The notes beneath the pieces are model-generated. The model did not search any database. It saw nothing but the letters and a program-made list of their open reading frames with translations, and had not been told where the DNA came from. This document shows positions 44,001 to 54,778 of a stretch of 64,000 nt of DNA, piece after piece; positions within the stretch are counted from its first letter, which is position 1; each line of letters opens with the position of its first letter. The position numbers and the translations under genes were made by a program. This DNA comes from Martensiomyces pterosporus (lineage: Eukaryota > Kickxellomycota > Kickxellomycetes > Kickxellales > Kickxellaceae): NCBI GenBank assembly GCA_025201845.1, contig MU603942.1:53785-117784 (forward strand), read 5' to 3'.

Positions 44001-47000
44001 TGGGCTGCGGGACATACGGCGCGTCAGCGCGTATTTGGCGCGGTGGTCGGATACTCCCGGATAGACGCTGTCGCGCACGCTGAATCCACGCATCGGGCGG
44101 CCAGTGTTCTTGGCAAACATCGGGCCGAATCCAATGACCATGACCATGATGCTCTCGGTAACGCCGTAAGCAACAACGTGGTCGCGCACCCGAGCTGCAG
44201 CCATGCGCGGGTCTCTCCGGTGTTTGCGTGCAATGTCCACAGCGATCTGCGGCGTAATAGCGTCCCACACAGGCCTGTTGGCCAGGATCAGGAACTCGTC
44301 CTCCTCAGTAAGCTCCAGCGAGTTGATCGTGGGGTCAGCGTTCACGTACGGGAGCAGGTGGAAGTACCCGAATGCGCGAGTAATGTCCGTCTGGCCCTGC
44401 ACCTTTCCCTGCTGCGTAATATATCCACCCATTGACCGAATCCGCACAATCTCGCTGGCGTCGTAGGGGTCGTGCCGCTTGGATAGCACCACAGGGCTTC
44501 CGCGCCTGCTCACCACGCCCAGCGCGTCGCCAACGTTGGCCACATGCAGGCTGTGCCCGTGGATATAAGCCACAACCGCTGTGGATCCGCCTTGGTGGTC
44601 GCCTGCAACATTGTCAGCGCTTTTGGCATCGAACGAGCCCCTACCAGGCACATTCAAATCTGCAGCCTTTGTCGTGCCAGTACCAGTGCCGCTGGCAGCC
44701 CCGCTGGCCGTGCTTGCTTGTCCGCCAAAAGACGAGTTGCCCTGCGGTCCCTGTGGCTGGCCAGGCGCGTTAGAGCCGCCTGCTGCAAGTGGCGCGGAGA
44801 TGCGTGCCGACCTGGAGGCATACGCCTCGGCGGCAGCAGCAGCAGCAATAAGGTGTCGGTTATGCGTGCCCAAGTCCTTGTTGAGTGTAAGGAACGTGCG
44901 GCGCAACGCTGCCTGGACATGCTCGTTGGTAAGCTTGGCAGCCCTGTGGTCCTCCTCGATCGGCTGGCCGTTTATAGCGCCAGCCGAGGACTCGGCAAAG
45001 TTGACCGCCTTCTTTGGTTCGGCGCCATCGTCGTTCAGTTGCCCCGGATGCGCACTTCTGTGCTCTGCCTCCTCGCTCTGGGCCTGTTCGGTGACCTTGG
45101 TCAGCTCATCGCGGAAAACATAGAGGAAGTGGTCGCAGAGGTACTTGCTGATGGCCGAGCTCGAGGTCCCAGATTCTCTAGCATGGAACAGGCCAAACAA
45201 GCATTCATCGTCTGCCATTCTAAACCTCGACGAGGCCAGATCCCAGGACGAGACACGGTCGCCGCGCCCAAGCGAATCAGCAATGCCGTACTTCACCTGC
45301 TTGATCGGGTCGGTGGTACGAATACGCCTGTTGGGCGTTTCGTCAGGCAGCGGAACCATGATGGTGAGCTGCAAAAGACCAAGTATGCGCAGGTCAGTGA
45401 GCTGGTAGAAATCCGACACGCAATCGGACGTCGGCGGCTCCTTGGCCACATAGTTGAAGAGGTCGCGCGGCGGTCCGTTCGCCGATGCGTTGCCAAGCAG
45501 GTTGGCGTGGTCGTGGAACACCTTGGTATGCAGATGCGAGCCCTTGATCTCGAACCTCTCGTTGTACGAAAAATTCAAGTACTTGAGGCTGGTGTTCCAG
45601 TTCCAGTTCCAGTCGTAGGGCCAGTTGGTGATGTTGTACTTGAGCACGTTGCTGCCGACATCCAGCACAGTCAGTCCGTGGATCTTGGCAAGCCACGAAG
45701 GCAGCGTCTGCAGCTTGTTGCCGTTGATGTTGAGCAGGCGCAGGCTGCGCCAGAACGCTGCATTGGGCTCCTCCTCGGGAATGGTGCTGATCTGCGTTCC
45801 AGACAAGTAGAGCTCGGTGACCTTGCGCATATGAGCCATGGCAGAGGGGGGCAGGTCATAAAGCTCGTTGTAGGACAAGTTCAGGATGCGCAGCTCAGGG
45901 AGGAAGGCCATGAGCGTAAACACCTCGTCGTCCAGGTTATTGTCGCCAAGGCGCAGCTCTCTAAGCGAGAGCGAGAGCGGTGGCGGCTCAGAGACAGAGT
46001 ACCGCTTGATGGGAGGCTGCGGCATCAGCGACGATATGCGCCCGGCGTCGGCCGACTTGTTGCGGATGCGCTTGGCCACAGACGGCGACGCAGGATCTCC
46101 GCGGAGCTCCGGCGCTTCGGTGGCAACCTCAGACGCCGCGCGCACAAGCGGGCTTGACTGGCGTGTGGTCGGCATAGAGATTGACGACAGCTGGAGGCTG
46201 TGCGCGACCCTGCTGGCCACCGGTCCCTTTGCGCCGTTCCTTTGTGCTGCTGCAGCCGCAGCCGCAGCCGCAGCCACGGCTCGAACACTGCTAGACCCGC
46301 CTTGCTGCCTGCGCATGTTCTCCAGCATGCTCGGGTGCGGAAACTGCTCGAGCAGATTCGACGACAGGTTGAGAACAGCCAGCTTGGGCATGAGCCAGAT
46401 CTCGGGCGGGAGCAGCTTGAGGTTGTTGTTATGCAAGTCCAGCGTGGTCAGGTTCTCCAGCTTCGTCAGCTCAATCGGGATGAGAGACAGGATGTTGTTG
46501 GTGCAGCTGAGCTTGACCAGGTTGTTCAGGTTGCCCACAGACGACGGGATGCTGACAATGTGGTTGCTGTCCAAAATCAGGTGCTCGAGCATAGGGAGAT
46601 GCACAAATGTGTCTGACGGGAGCTCGGTCAGCTGGTTGCGCGACAGATCAAGGAACACCAGCGTGTGCGCTGGATTGGTGAGTCGGCACTGCGTGAGCTT
46701 GTTTGCGCGCAGGCTCACCGAGACCGCAGATGTCAGATCCATGTGGGCTCTAGTGACCATGTTGCTCTCCGTGTACAGGAGCCTGAGGCCAGCAAGCTCT
46801 GACGTGATGCCAAAGTCCTGGAGCTTGTTTTGCCGCACGTCCAGCTCCTCGAGCTTGGAAAGATTCCCGAGTCCCTTTGGCAGGTTTCCGGTAAGGGCGT
46901 TTCCCAGAACGTTGAGCCTCACCAGGTTGACCAACGACGAGATGGCATTGGGGATGTCCGGGATGCGGTTGAGCGAGATGTCCAGGTCCTCGAGCGTGGC

Positions 47001-49225
47001 GATCCGCGTGACGACCGAGGGGAATGCCGGGAGGTTGTTGTTTGAGACGTTGAGTACCTTCAGCGACTTCAATTCCGCCAGAGACTCCGGAAGCTCGACC
47101 AGCCTGTTGTTGCGGAGCATAAGAGTGACCAGGTTCTCCAGCCGGTCAAAAGGCGCATGCCGCATCCGCTTCATGTCATTTCCAGACACGTCCAAGAACG
47201 TCAAGCACGGGAAGTGCTGGATGCTGCTCGGGAACCGACTAAACTGGCACGTTGACAGCCGGAGCTCTCTGAGGTTGCCGCACAGCTGGACAAAGTCTGC
47301 CGGGAAGTTCAGTCCGGGGTTCTTGGACATGTTGAGAGAGACGATCTTGTTCGCGTGCGCATAGAGGAACACGGGTACGGTCTGCAGCTTGCGTGCTCGC
47401 AGGTCAACGTAGTGGAACGAGCTGACCTCGACCTCCATGTTGGGCGAAACACGCGGGATGGCCGCCTTGAACAGCGAAAACTTGCACAGGTAGCTGTTGT
47501 CCTCTCTTCCCTGCAGCGTGATGTTGTCCTCTGGCCGGTACCCCATCTGCTCCAAGTACCGCTTCAGAATATTGGCTGGCCGTTCATTTGGGTTCAGCGT
47601 GCGATCCAGCCCGTTCGCCTTCTGCATGTAGAGGCAGTAGCGCGTGATGTCCGGGATAAAGAACTTCTTGGCTGCCATCTGCATAAACTCCCCTGTGGTC
47701 GTAGACAGCCTGCAGTGGAACGTGCCGAATGTCGAGTCCTCCTTGTATATCCGCAGCGAGTACATGCTGGTATCCTCTTCCAGGTCGCTGTCGCTCGTAG
47801 CACCCTCGCCATCCGACTCGTGGTCTTTTGCGCCGCTAGTGGGTGCGCCGGCCTCGTCGACTCCATCGGCTGCTGTGGGCAGCACGGCCCATGACTCTGG
47901 CGGTGCCCAGGGCTCGGACTTCCGGGGCGGGTACTCGATTCCAGGGATGTTGCCCCTAGGCGCATTGTCACTCCCGTTTGCGCCTGGCGGGGACTTTGCA
48001 TCGCCAATGTCGCGCGAGCCCTTTCTCCCTAACGAGACAGCGTCGGCGATTGTCTTGATAAACGAATGGCTGGTGTCGGGCATGTGCATTGACTGCCGCT
48101 GCCTGCGGTCTGCCTCCCAGGGGTCGGTGAACTGCGCCATCGAGTGCCTGTCGTTCACATCTGGTGCCGACCGAACCGACTCATGTCCCCTTACAGATGG
48201 AGCACGGCCGCCAGACCCGCTTCCGCCATCGTCGCTGCTCCCAGCAGGCACGCCGTCCAGCAGCACTGTTGGCCGGCGAGAGAGGATGGAGGAATTGCGC
48301 TCCTGCCAGCCAAAGTCTGCGGGCCACTGCTGCGACGCCGACCGCAGCGACAGGGAATCGGAGTTCTTTGCAGAGCCAGAATTCGACCCTCGCGACTTGC
48401 TTCCGCCGCGCAGGCTGGAGGCGATCGAGCGGGCATCGGCGGCCAGAGCCTCCTTTAACGAGGGGCTGGCGATTGTGGCAAACGACTTGCGCTGCGACTT
48501 GCTGCTAAACGAGCCCTGTCGCTTGTCTGACATGAAAATCGATTCCGGCACTGTTTGCGGCGAGCTGCTCTTGTTATCGCCCTCATCCTTGCCGCTATCC
48601 GTTGCCGTGTTGCCGACGCGAATGGATGCCGACTCGATTGTGCCAATTGATGAAGTGACCGATGGGCGGCGTACCTTAGCAAGGTCAACGAAATTGCCAA
48701 GATCGTTAAAGTTCATATCCAGCTGGTAGTTGTCGGCGGATTTCTCCTGCTGCTTGCTGTTATTGCGGCTCTTTCCACGCCTAAACCATTTGGACGCTGA
48801 TGCTACGGAGCTGACAGCCGGCGACGACTCTTGCGGCTTGTCCTTGCTCTGCATGTGGGGTGTGTTTGCGCCAGCGCGTTTGATAAACGACGACGACAAT
48901 TGGTGCGACGATGAGTGCCTTACCACAACACCGGGCTCTCTGCCCACATTGCTAGCTTGGCTGTTTCTGGTGGACGGCGAGTGGAGCGAAAAGGTTGCGG
49001 AGGGCGCACTGTCCTTTGCCGGGAGGAGGTCGCGAGATTTCCCCTGGAACGCAAATGGCTGGCCTGCTTGTGGCCGCTCGCTGAATGGCGAGGAGTCAGA
49101 GGCGTCGGGCTCAGTCGATGGCCGCGCCTTGATCAAATACGAGTAGTCATTGCGCTCGAGGGATGAGGGCAGTTTGAGTGACGCCTTTCCCGGAGAACCC
49201 TCAGTGAAATGTAAGCTATCGACGG
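41022..49225 (-). CDS. CYR1: Adenylyl cyclase (Cyr1-type), main exon
   Basis: One open exon encodes about 2,734 aa. Order: Ser/Arg-rich N-terminal region; Ras-association-like domain (about 47770-47520, SLRIYKEDSTFGTFHCRLS); about 20 leucine-rich repeats (about 47420-45380); PP2C-like domain (about 45250-44110); class III cyclase domain (about 43720-43130) with metal Asp in VFTDVKNS, TEGDAF and NRAARI; Gln-rich linker; and a C-terminal helix (NALEEYVSRIERQFE) at the usual cyclase-associated-protein binding end. It makes cAMP from ATP downstream of Ras and feeds protein kinase A. The frame opens without an ATG: the first in-frame ATG is about 125 codons inside. A TTCCCTTAG acceptor with a TGCTAAC branch motif near 49277 puts the exon start at 49225, so a 5' exon is missing from this model. 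A GTAGGA donor at about 49517 is a candidate partner. Confidence 0.95.
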
Positions 49226-51009
49226 CTAAGGGAACAAAGAGGACAGGGCAACGCAAAAAGGGGATGTATCGTTAGCACAATGTCTAGCTGTTTGGCCTCG
49301 GCAATTCCGCTGATTTCCTGTGCTTCGCTGTAGTTGAATGTCTACTCTGCTACATCGCGGAGGCGGTGTGCTCACGCAGACCTGCGTGCTGCTTTTGCTG
49401 CGCAACACAGGCACGCCCAGTCATGGGAGCTGCAATTGCCATCCCCTCCAGGAGTTTGGTGGAGCATGTAGCGGCGACAGCACGTGCTCTGCCATATGGC
49501 AGCAGTGCCTGATATCCTACCTTGCTTTGAGGAGCCAGCTGATGCGTTGGAGTATACTCTGTCTAGCTGCAGCTGTGGCACCGGTGGTGGGGGCGGCGAC
49601 GATGACTCAAACGCCCCAGGAGATGAGGTTGAGGGTGCATGGGTCCGTACAAGCTCCCTCAAATGTGACGTGCTGGAGAAGGCCCGCAACTTTCCTACAA
49701 AGGATTGGGCGCGGGTTATGCAATGAAGATCAGTATCAGCAAAAAGGAAACAAAGGGCGGCCTCTTTTTCGCAGTGCGAATGCACATAATGAAAAAATTA
49801 GTGCAGCTGAGAATGGCAAGTGGTGGAGAAGCGGAAAGCGAGGTTGCGGCTGCTGGCGACAGTACGTCCAATAGTACTATCGATAGCACAGGGGCCGAAG
49901 TGGAAGCTGAGAACATGCCGAAACCTGCCTTTTAGCCCAGTCCTTTTCCGGTCGCCCGTCATTGCAGAGGTCTAAAAGGCACTTTTGGCCGCGGTGCGTG
50001 CGTGCAGTAATAGTGCGTGCTGGCACAGTGACACCGGGGTGCGTGGGCCTGTGTGTGCTGGAGAGCAAAGGGAGAGGTCTAATATGCAGGAGGCGCTGTG
50101 TGCGAGCGGAGTGGAAATTAGGGCCGTAGTATTATTGCCAGTGCTGCGTTCTGCTCCTTGTCTGAATTTGCTCTGCTGCAGCGCTGTAGTGCTCTTCCTC
50201 TTTGCCGACTGGTATTCGAGTGTGCCGCGAGTACTTGCGTGCGTGCGTGTGTGTGCAGATTTTGCTTCTCCAGGCGAGTTCAATAAAGGATAGAAAGGCG
50301 GAAATAAAGTAGTAGTAGTAGTAGTAGTAGGAGAAGCAAGAGAGAAAATAGAGTATTAGCAGTAGGTAGAATTAGGAAGGTGAGGGGGCGATTTCTTTGT
50401 GTCCAATTAGGCTGTCATTTATTGCGCGAAACGAGCGGGCTCCTCTTAGAGTGTTCTTTTCGACATGAAGAGAGGTAGTTTGAAAGGGCACAAAGGTGCT
50501 TCTCGCTTGGCTTTTCGGAGAAAGGCCGGGTTTGCAGCTATTCAGGAGCAATAATGCTAATACAAAGAAACAGAAAAATAGCAGCAGAGGGAAGGGGAGG
50601 GAGAGGGGAGAAGCCGGCCGAGCGACTGGGTGAATGGAGAAATTTACTGGGTATGGGGCTCAAACAAAAGATGCCCTTTTGGTTCTTTGTTTAGCTTGGG
50701 CGCGTGCAAACATGCGCGCCGCTCCCATTTCCCCCCACTCCTCCAGCTGCCATCACACAGGCTCCCGCGAATGCTACATGATTTTTCACACGTTGATACG
50801 TAAATAAGGACTATTACACAGAAATTGGTGGTAAAAGCGAATGCTAACTGGCTATTTGATGGGCATTAATGAAATAGGCTGCAGCACAAGCGCATTGACC
50901 AGGCAAAAAGACGTGTGCCATTTACAGCGCGGGCAGCATGCACATTTTTCCTCTTGTGCGCCGTGCTTGCAAACAACAGCTGCTGCAATTGGCGTGGGTG
51001 TGGTGCCTG
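49226..51009. other. Upstream region of adenylyl cyclase
   Basis: It should contain the 5' exon(s), leader and promoter of the cyclase. A minus-strand open frame (about 49785-49372) reaches a GTAGGA donor in the phase needed by the exon at 49225, but it has no ATG, so I leave it unassigned. An AGT microsatellite lies at 50308. Confidence 0.4.
50308..50330. repeat. AGT trinucleotide microsatellite, about 7.7 copies
   Basis: A perfect period-3 tract in non-coding DNA. Confidence 0.92.
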
Positions 51010-51126
51010 CTATCCACCGTCGCCAGCAGACGCAGTCTTGGGTGCTTGGTAGTGCCAGACGTTGGCGTGAGCCGCCATGCTGCTCTCGTCTTCAAAGTAC
51101 ATTACGCAGTGGGGGCACTTGATCAT
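51010..51126 (-). CDS. 38-aa single C2H2 zinc-finger microprotein
   Basis: The ATG at 51126 (context CCAAACATGA) opens a 38-aa frame that begins MIKCPHC. It carries a perfect C-x2-C-x12-H-x4-H finger (CPHCVMYFEDE...AHANVWH), then YQAPKTASAGDGG and a stop. The frame is also open upstream, but that part (a Ser/Pro/Phe-rich stretch) looks like leader. CPHC is close to the CPYC of the 51-aa protein at 34993. As with the other two, it could be a stand-alone microprotein or a terminal exon. The x12 spacing, core Phe and acidic loop argue against chance. Confidence 0.48.
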   Translation of the reverse strand: MIKCPHCVMYFEDESSMAAHANVWHYQAPKTASAGDGG

Positions 51127-52342
51127 GTTTGGCGGCGTGCAGAGAGCGCTGAAGTGGGATCCTTTGAGGAAAACAGGTGCTGGAGGTGCTTGGAAGAAAA
51201 AGGGCGAGGAGATGTGGAAAGTGCGCTGTACAGGATGCGAATTTTTTTTGTCTAGTGCCAGATACGAGGCTCCGCGCACTTGGCGTTTTATGTGGCGGCG
51301 GCAGAGGCGGAGAAGGCTGCGCGCTCGCTCCTTCGTCCCCTCCTGGTGCTGCTTGCGTGTGCAGGCGCACAGCATATCCGCCCATTGTTCAGAGCAGCCT
51401 CTCCGTGTCTGCAACAACGCCAAATAGCAAGATAACGCATGTCCTTTTTTTGTTTCCCCTTATGTGCGGGCGAGTGAGCATCAACTGACACACTCTCTCA
51501 TGTATGGAAGCATCCATAGGAACTGATGTGGCCGGTCATTTGCTTTTCTACTTTTCGCCCGCCTGCAGCGCTCAACTCGCCTCAGCGCATCCCACACATT
51601 CGGTGATATTGGTGCACTCAAACGCTGCCAGAAAATGGGCAGCTGGGAAGTGTGCAAACATGTGGAAATGGCGACTAAAGTGCAAATCATGCTAGGGGGC
51701 TGCACAAGAAACTCACTCAGGCGTTAGACACGGCTATTTCCACTGGAGTGATTCGAGTGTGCATCCGCTCTTTCTCGCTCGGCAAGCGCATTTTGGCGAT
51801 GGTGGTGAGCCTTTAAATAGCGCCCGTGCTAGTGGCGCTGATAGAAGCGGCTGGTGTGGGCGAGCAGGCTGTCATAGCACTCTGTATTCAGCACAGAGGG
51901 CGAGGTGCTTCCTAACCCGCTGTTCCAGGGGCGCTACTGCATAGTCAGGCCATAGGTGCGGCCAGTCCTGGGCTCAGTGGGCGCCTAGGTGGTACTAGCA
52001 CTGCTGGCGAGGGACCTCTCCCTAGACTGGCTTGCTTGCCCAGCCCTGTACGAGGCTGCCAACATGCATATATTCTGGTTCAACCTCCTCTTGGCGTAGT
52101 GGGCTCATGTGACTGGCTCGCGCCAATCCACAGTAGCGTTCCCACAAAGCACGCCCTTTTGCCCTCGGTTTGTTATAGCCGCTGTGCTGGATGGCTGTTG
52201 CTGCGCTGCTTGGCTCAACCAACACACCACACACCACACACCACTCTTCTCTCGTATACCATACACGCCATATATTATTTCTATACGCGCGCTCCAGAAG
52301 AAGGACACTGATAGCAGCCACAATCGCTCGCTGACACGCGAC
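51127..52342. other. Intergenic stretch between the 38-aa zinc-finger gene and the nucleoside transporter
   Basis: About 1.2 kb, shared by two divergent genes. The CACACCACACACCACTC stretch near 52230 is in the transporter leader. No other frame is convincing. Confidence 0.5.
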
Positions 52343-53737
52343 ATGGCCACCAGCACCAGCAGCCCCGCCACGCCCCTGCTCCCAGCAGCAGCCACCAGCG
52401 GTGACACAACAGGCAATGAGGACACCGGCTCCAGCAGCAGACGAGCCTACTTCCTGTTCCTAGGCATGGGCCTGGCAACACTGCTGCCCTGGAACCTGTT
52501 TATCAGCGCCTCGGAGTTCTACCAGTACCAGTTTGCAGGCAGCACGCACCAGCAGACATTCCAAAACTCCTTCTCCGTCACGTACATGGTGACCAACCTT
52601 GCATTCAACATCTACGCCATGCTCACAGTGACCAAAACGAGCCCCAACGCGCGCATCTTGTATGGTCTCGTAGCCAACACCCTGGCCTACATTGTTGGCG
52701 TGTTTATGCCGCTGATGGGCGACTACAGGGGCTCGCTGTCGTTTTACATCGCCATTTCGCAGCTCGCAGTCACTGCAGCGGCGAGTGGACTGCTGACCAA
52801 CTCGACTTTCGCCCTCGTCGCGCATTTCCCACCCTCGCACGCGGAGGGCGTGCTCAGTGGACAGGCGGTGGCTGGGATCATTGCGGCAGCAGCTCAGCTG
52901 GCCACCGCGTACTCTGTGTCGCCTGTTGGGAGTGCTCAAGGCAGCGCTCGTCTGGCCAGGGGACCAGCGGTGGCAGAAGGTGGTAGTGGCGGGCTGATCC
53001 CCAGGACCATCGCGTATTTCGCATTCGCGACGGTTACAAACGTCGCATTGACTGTAGCCTTCCTGTATGTCAAACACGACCCCTACTACGCCCAAAAGAG
53101 CAAGCTGGCATGCCCAGCACACGACCAAGTCGAGGGCGGTAATCGCTCAGAGGCCGGAGACAGCCAGCCAATCCTTTCTGAAGCCACCACATCGGCACCA
53201 GCGTTTTCGCTGGATACTGGCGTGTTCAGGTCTACGTTCAGCCAGATCTCAGGATACTCCTACGTGATCCTCCTGGACTTTGCGCTCACTCTGGCCGTCT
53301 TCCCCTCAGTAACCGCTCTCGTCACATCCACCACAGGCTTCAGGCTCCTCACCGAGTGGCATTTCTTCATTTTCAATGTTGGCGATTTCCTCGGCCGCAG
53401 ATTCGCCCCCTCGCTGCCCATCTCCAGCATACCCTCGCTGCTGGGCATTGCCTTCTCTCGCTTCCTGTTTATCCCCGTGTTCTTCCTCTGCCACGTCAGC
53501 TTTTCGGTTTGGTACAACTGGATCACCTCGGATCTGTCGTTCCTCGTTCTGGTGCTCCTCCTTGGTGCCACCAACGGGTATCTGTCTACGAGGTCAGCGA
53601 TGATTGCGCCTGCGCTGTCGGACCACCCAACGATTGCTGGAACCATCGTTGCTATTTCTATCAGCACTGGCCTGGCTATCGGCTCCATATTCTCCTGGCC
53701 TGTGCGTGCTGCGGGCTGCCTCTGCTCGCCGTTCTGA
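52343..53737 (+). CDS. Equilibrative nucleoside transporter (ENT/SLC29 family)
   Basis: Predicted 464 aa from an ATG at 52343, normal for the family. A short Ser/Thr-rich cytosolic start is followed by about eleven membrane spans. Family marks: MGLATLLPWNLFISASEFY in the first span, EWHFFIFNVGDFLGRR (the ENT signature FNxGDxxGR) in the second half, and a last span ending FSWPVRAAGCLCSPF. The loop between spans 6 and 7 is long and hydrophilic, as usual. ENTs carry nucleosides and nucleobases down their gradients. Yeast Fun26 works at the vacuole, and this may do likewise, but location cannot be read here. Upstream in-frame codons are leader. It converges with the proteasome gene 198 bp away. 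Confidence 0.92.
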   Translation: MATSTSSPATPLLPAAATSGDTTGNEDTGSSSRRAYFLFLGMGLATLLPWNLFISASEFYQYQFAGSTHQQTFQNSFSVTYMVTNLAFNIYAMLTVTKTSPNARILYGLVANTLAYIVGVFMPLMGDYRGSLSFYIAISQLAVTAAASGLLTNSTFALVAHFPPSHAEGVLSGQAVAGIIAAAAQLATAYSVSPVGSAQGSARLARGPAVAEGGSGGLIPRTIAYFAFATVTNVALTVAFLYVKHDPYYAQKSKLACPAHDQVEGGNRSEAGDSQPILSEATTSAPAFSLDTGVFRSTFSQISGYSYVILLDFALTLAVFPSVTALVTSTTGFRLLTEWHFFIFNVGDFLGRRFAPSLPISSIPSLLGIAFSRFLFIPVFFLCHVSFSVWYNWITSDLSFLVLVLLLGATNGYLSTRSAMIAPALSDHPTIAGTIVAISISTGLAIGSIFSWPVRAAGCLCSPF

Positions 53738-53934
53738 GCATTGGCGCCAAAACACTGCGCGCAGACTAGCTTTGTGCATGCTTAGAAAATACACCTTTAC
53801 CACAGCAACTCGTGCTGAACCAAGATGCGCTGGAAGGAACTAAACAGGGGAGCGCTTGTTTCTTGTTGAACAAGGTGAAGAAAGATGTAAGGAGAAGCAG
53901 AAAATGCGAAAAGGCGGTGAGTGGCAGCAGCACC

Positions 53935-54778
53935 TTAGTCCTTCTCGGCAATGCGAGTAAGCTGAGCATCGATCTCCTCTGCGGTCAGTGCATGGAACTT
54001 GGGGTTTTCCTTCGTCACAACAGCGACCTCCAAATCCTGCGCCTTGAAGTTGGCTGACAAAACGGACGACAAGGTGGCAATGGCCAGCTCCACGGTATCG
54101 TCGACGCTGAGCTGCTCCTCGCCCTTCAGCTTCTTCTCGAGATAGTTGAACGCCTCCTGGTGCTTGGCGCCTGCAGCAGTTGCCCTGTACCCAGCAAAAT
54201 ACCCAGCCGGGTCCGTCTTGTAGAGCTGCGGCCCACGCTCCTCGTCCCATCCAATAAGGATCATGGACACCCCAAGGGGTCTCATGAATGCCTTCTGTGT
54301 GTACACCTGGTTGATGTTTGCCATACGCTTGGCCAGCAGATCGGGAGTCATCTCGTACCCGTATTTGTACTTGAACTCGGCCGCCTCCTGTCGCGCCCTC
54401 ATCACCTGGTTGCGCGCATCGGGGTCAAGCCCCGTCATCACGCAGCCGATATAGGGGGTGATTTGGAATATGTGCGTCACCGTCGATGCGTCGATGAGCT
54501 TATCGGGGACCTTCTTCTGTGTTACGATGACGACGCTGTCCTTACCGCGCACGCCGACTGAGGTAATGCCGGCGTTGGAAATAGCCTTGAATGCATACTC
54601 TACACAGAAACAAAGCAAGCTGGCAAGTGGTGCAGAGTCAGAATGGCTGATTCAACAGCAAGCAGGCGTCTGCCCTCCCCCCTTTTTCTAGCAACCTACC
54701 AACTTGGAAAAGACGGCCCTCGGGAGAAAAGATGGTGATATGCCGGTCATAGCCAGCGTTGGCACTGCGACTGCTCAT
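53935..54778 (-). CDS. SCL1: 20S proteasome subunit alpha1 (PSMA6/Scl1), two exons
   Basis: Exon 1 is 54778-54700 (26 codons plus one base) and exon 2 is 54599-53935, giving 247 aa. The 100-nt intron starts GTAGGT and ends TGTGTAG. Exon 1 encodes [18 protein letters not shown], the alpha-subunit N-terminal signature; the junction restores QVEYAFKAI. The body matches alpha1 specifically: [27 protein letters not shown] and [24 protein letters not shown]. Alpha subunits form the outer rings and the gate of the 20S core and lack catalytic Thr. Family proteins are about 246-252 aa. Confidence 0.96.

Noticed and set aside
44544..46157. 537-codon open frame opposite the cyclase
   Set aside because: Shadow of the real gene; no recognisable fold.
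45886..47364. 492-codon open frame opposite the leucine-rich repeats of the cyclase
   Set aside because: It mirrors the biased codons of the LRR region; the composition is Arg/Ser-rich without any domain, and the minus-strand protein is unmistakable.
49372..49785. Possible 5' coding exon of adenylyl cyclase
   Set aside because: It has a suitable donor and phase but no ATG, so it was kept as a candidate only and not annotated.
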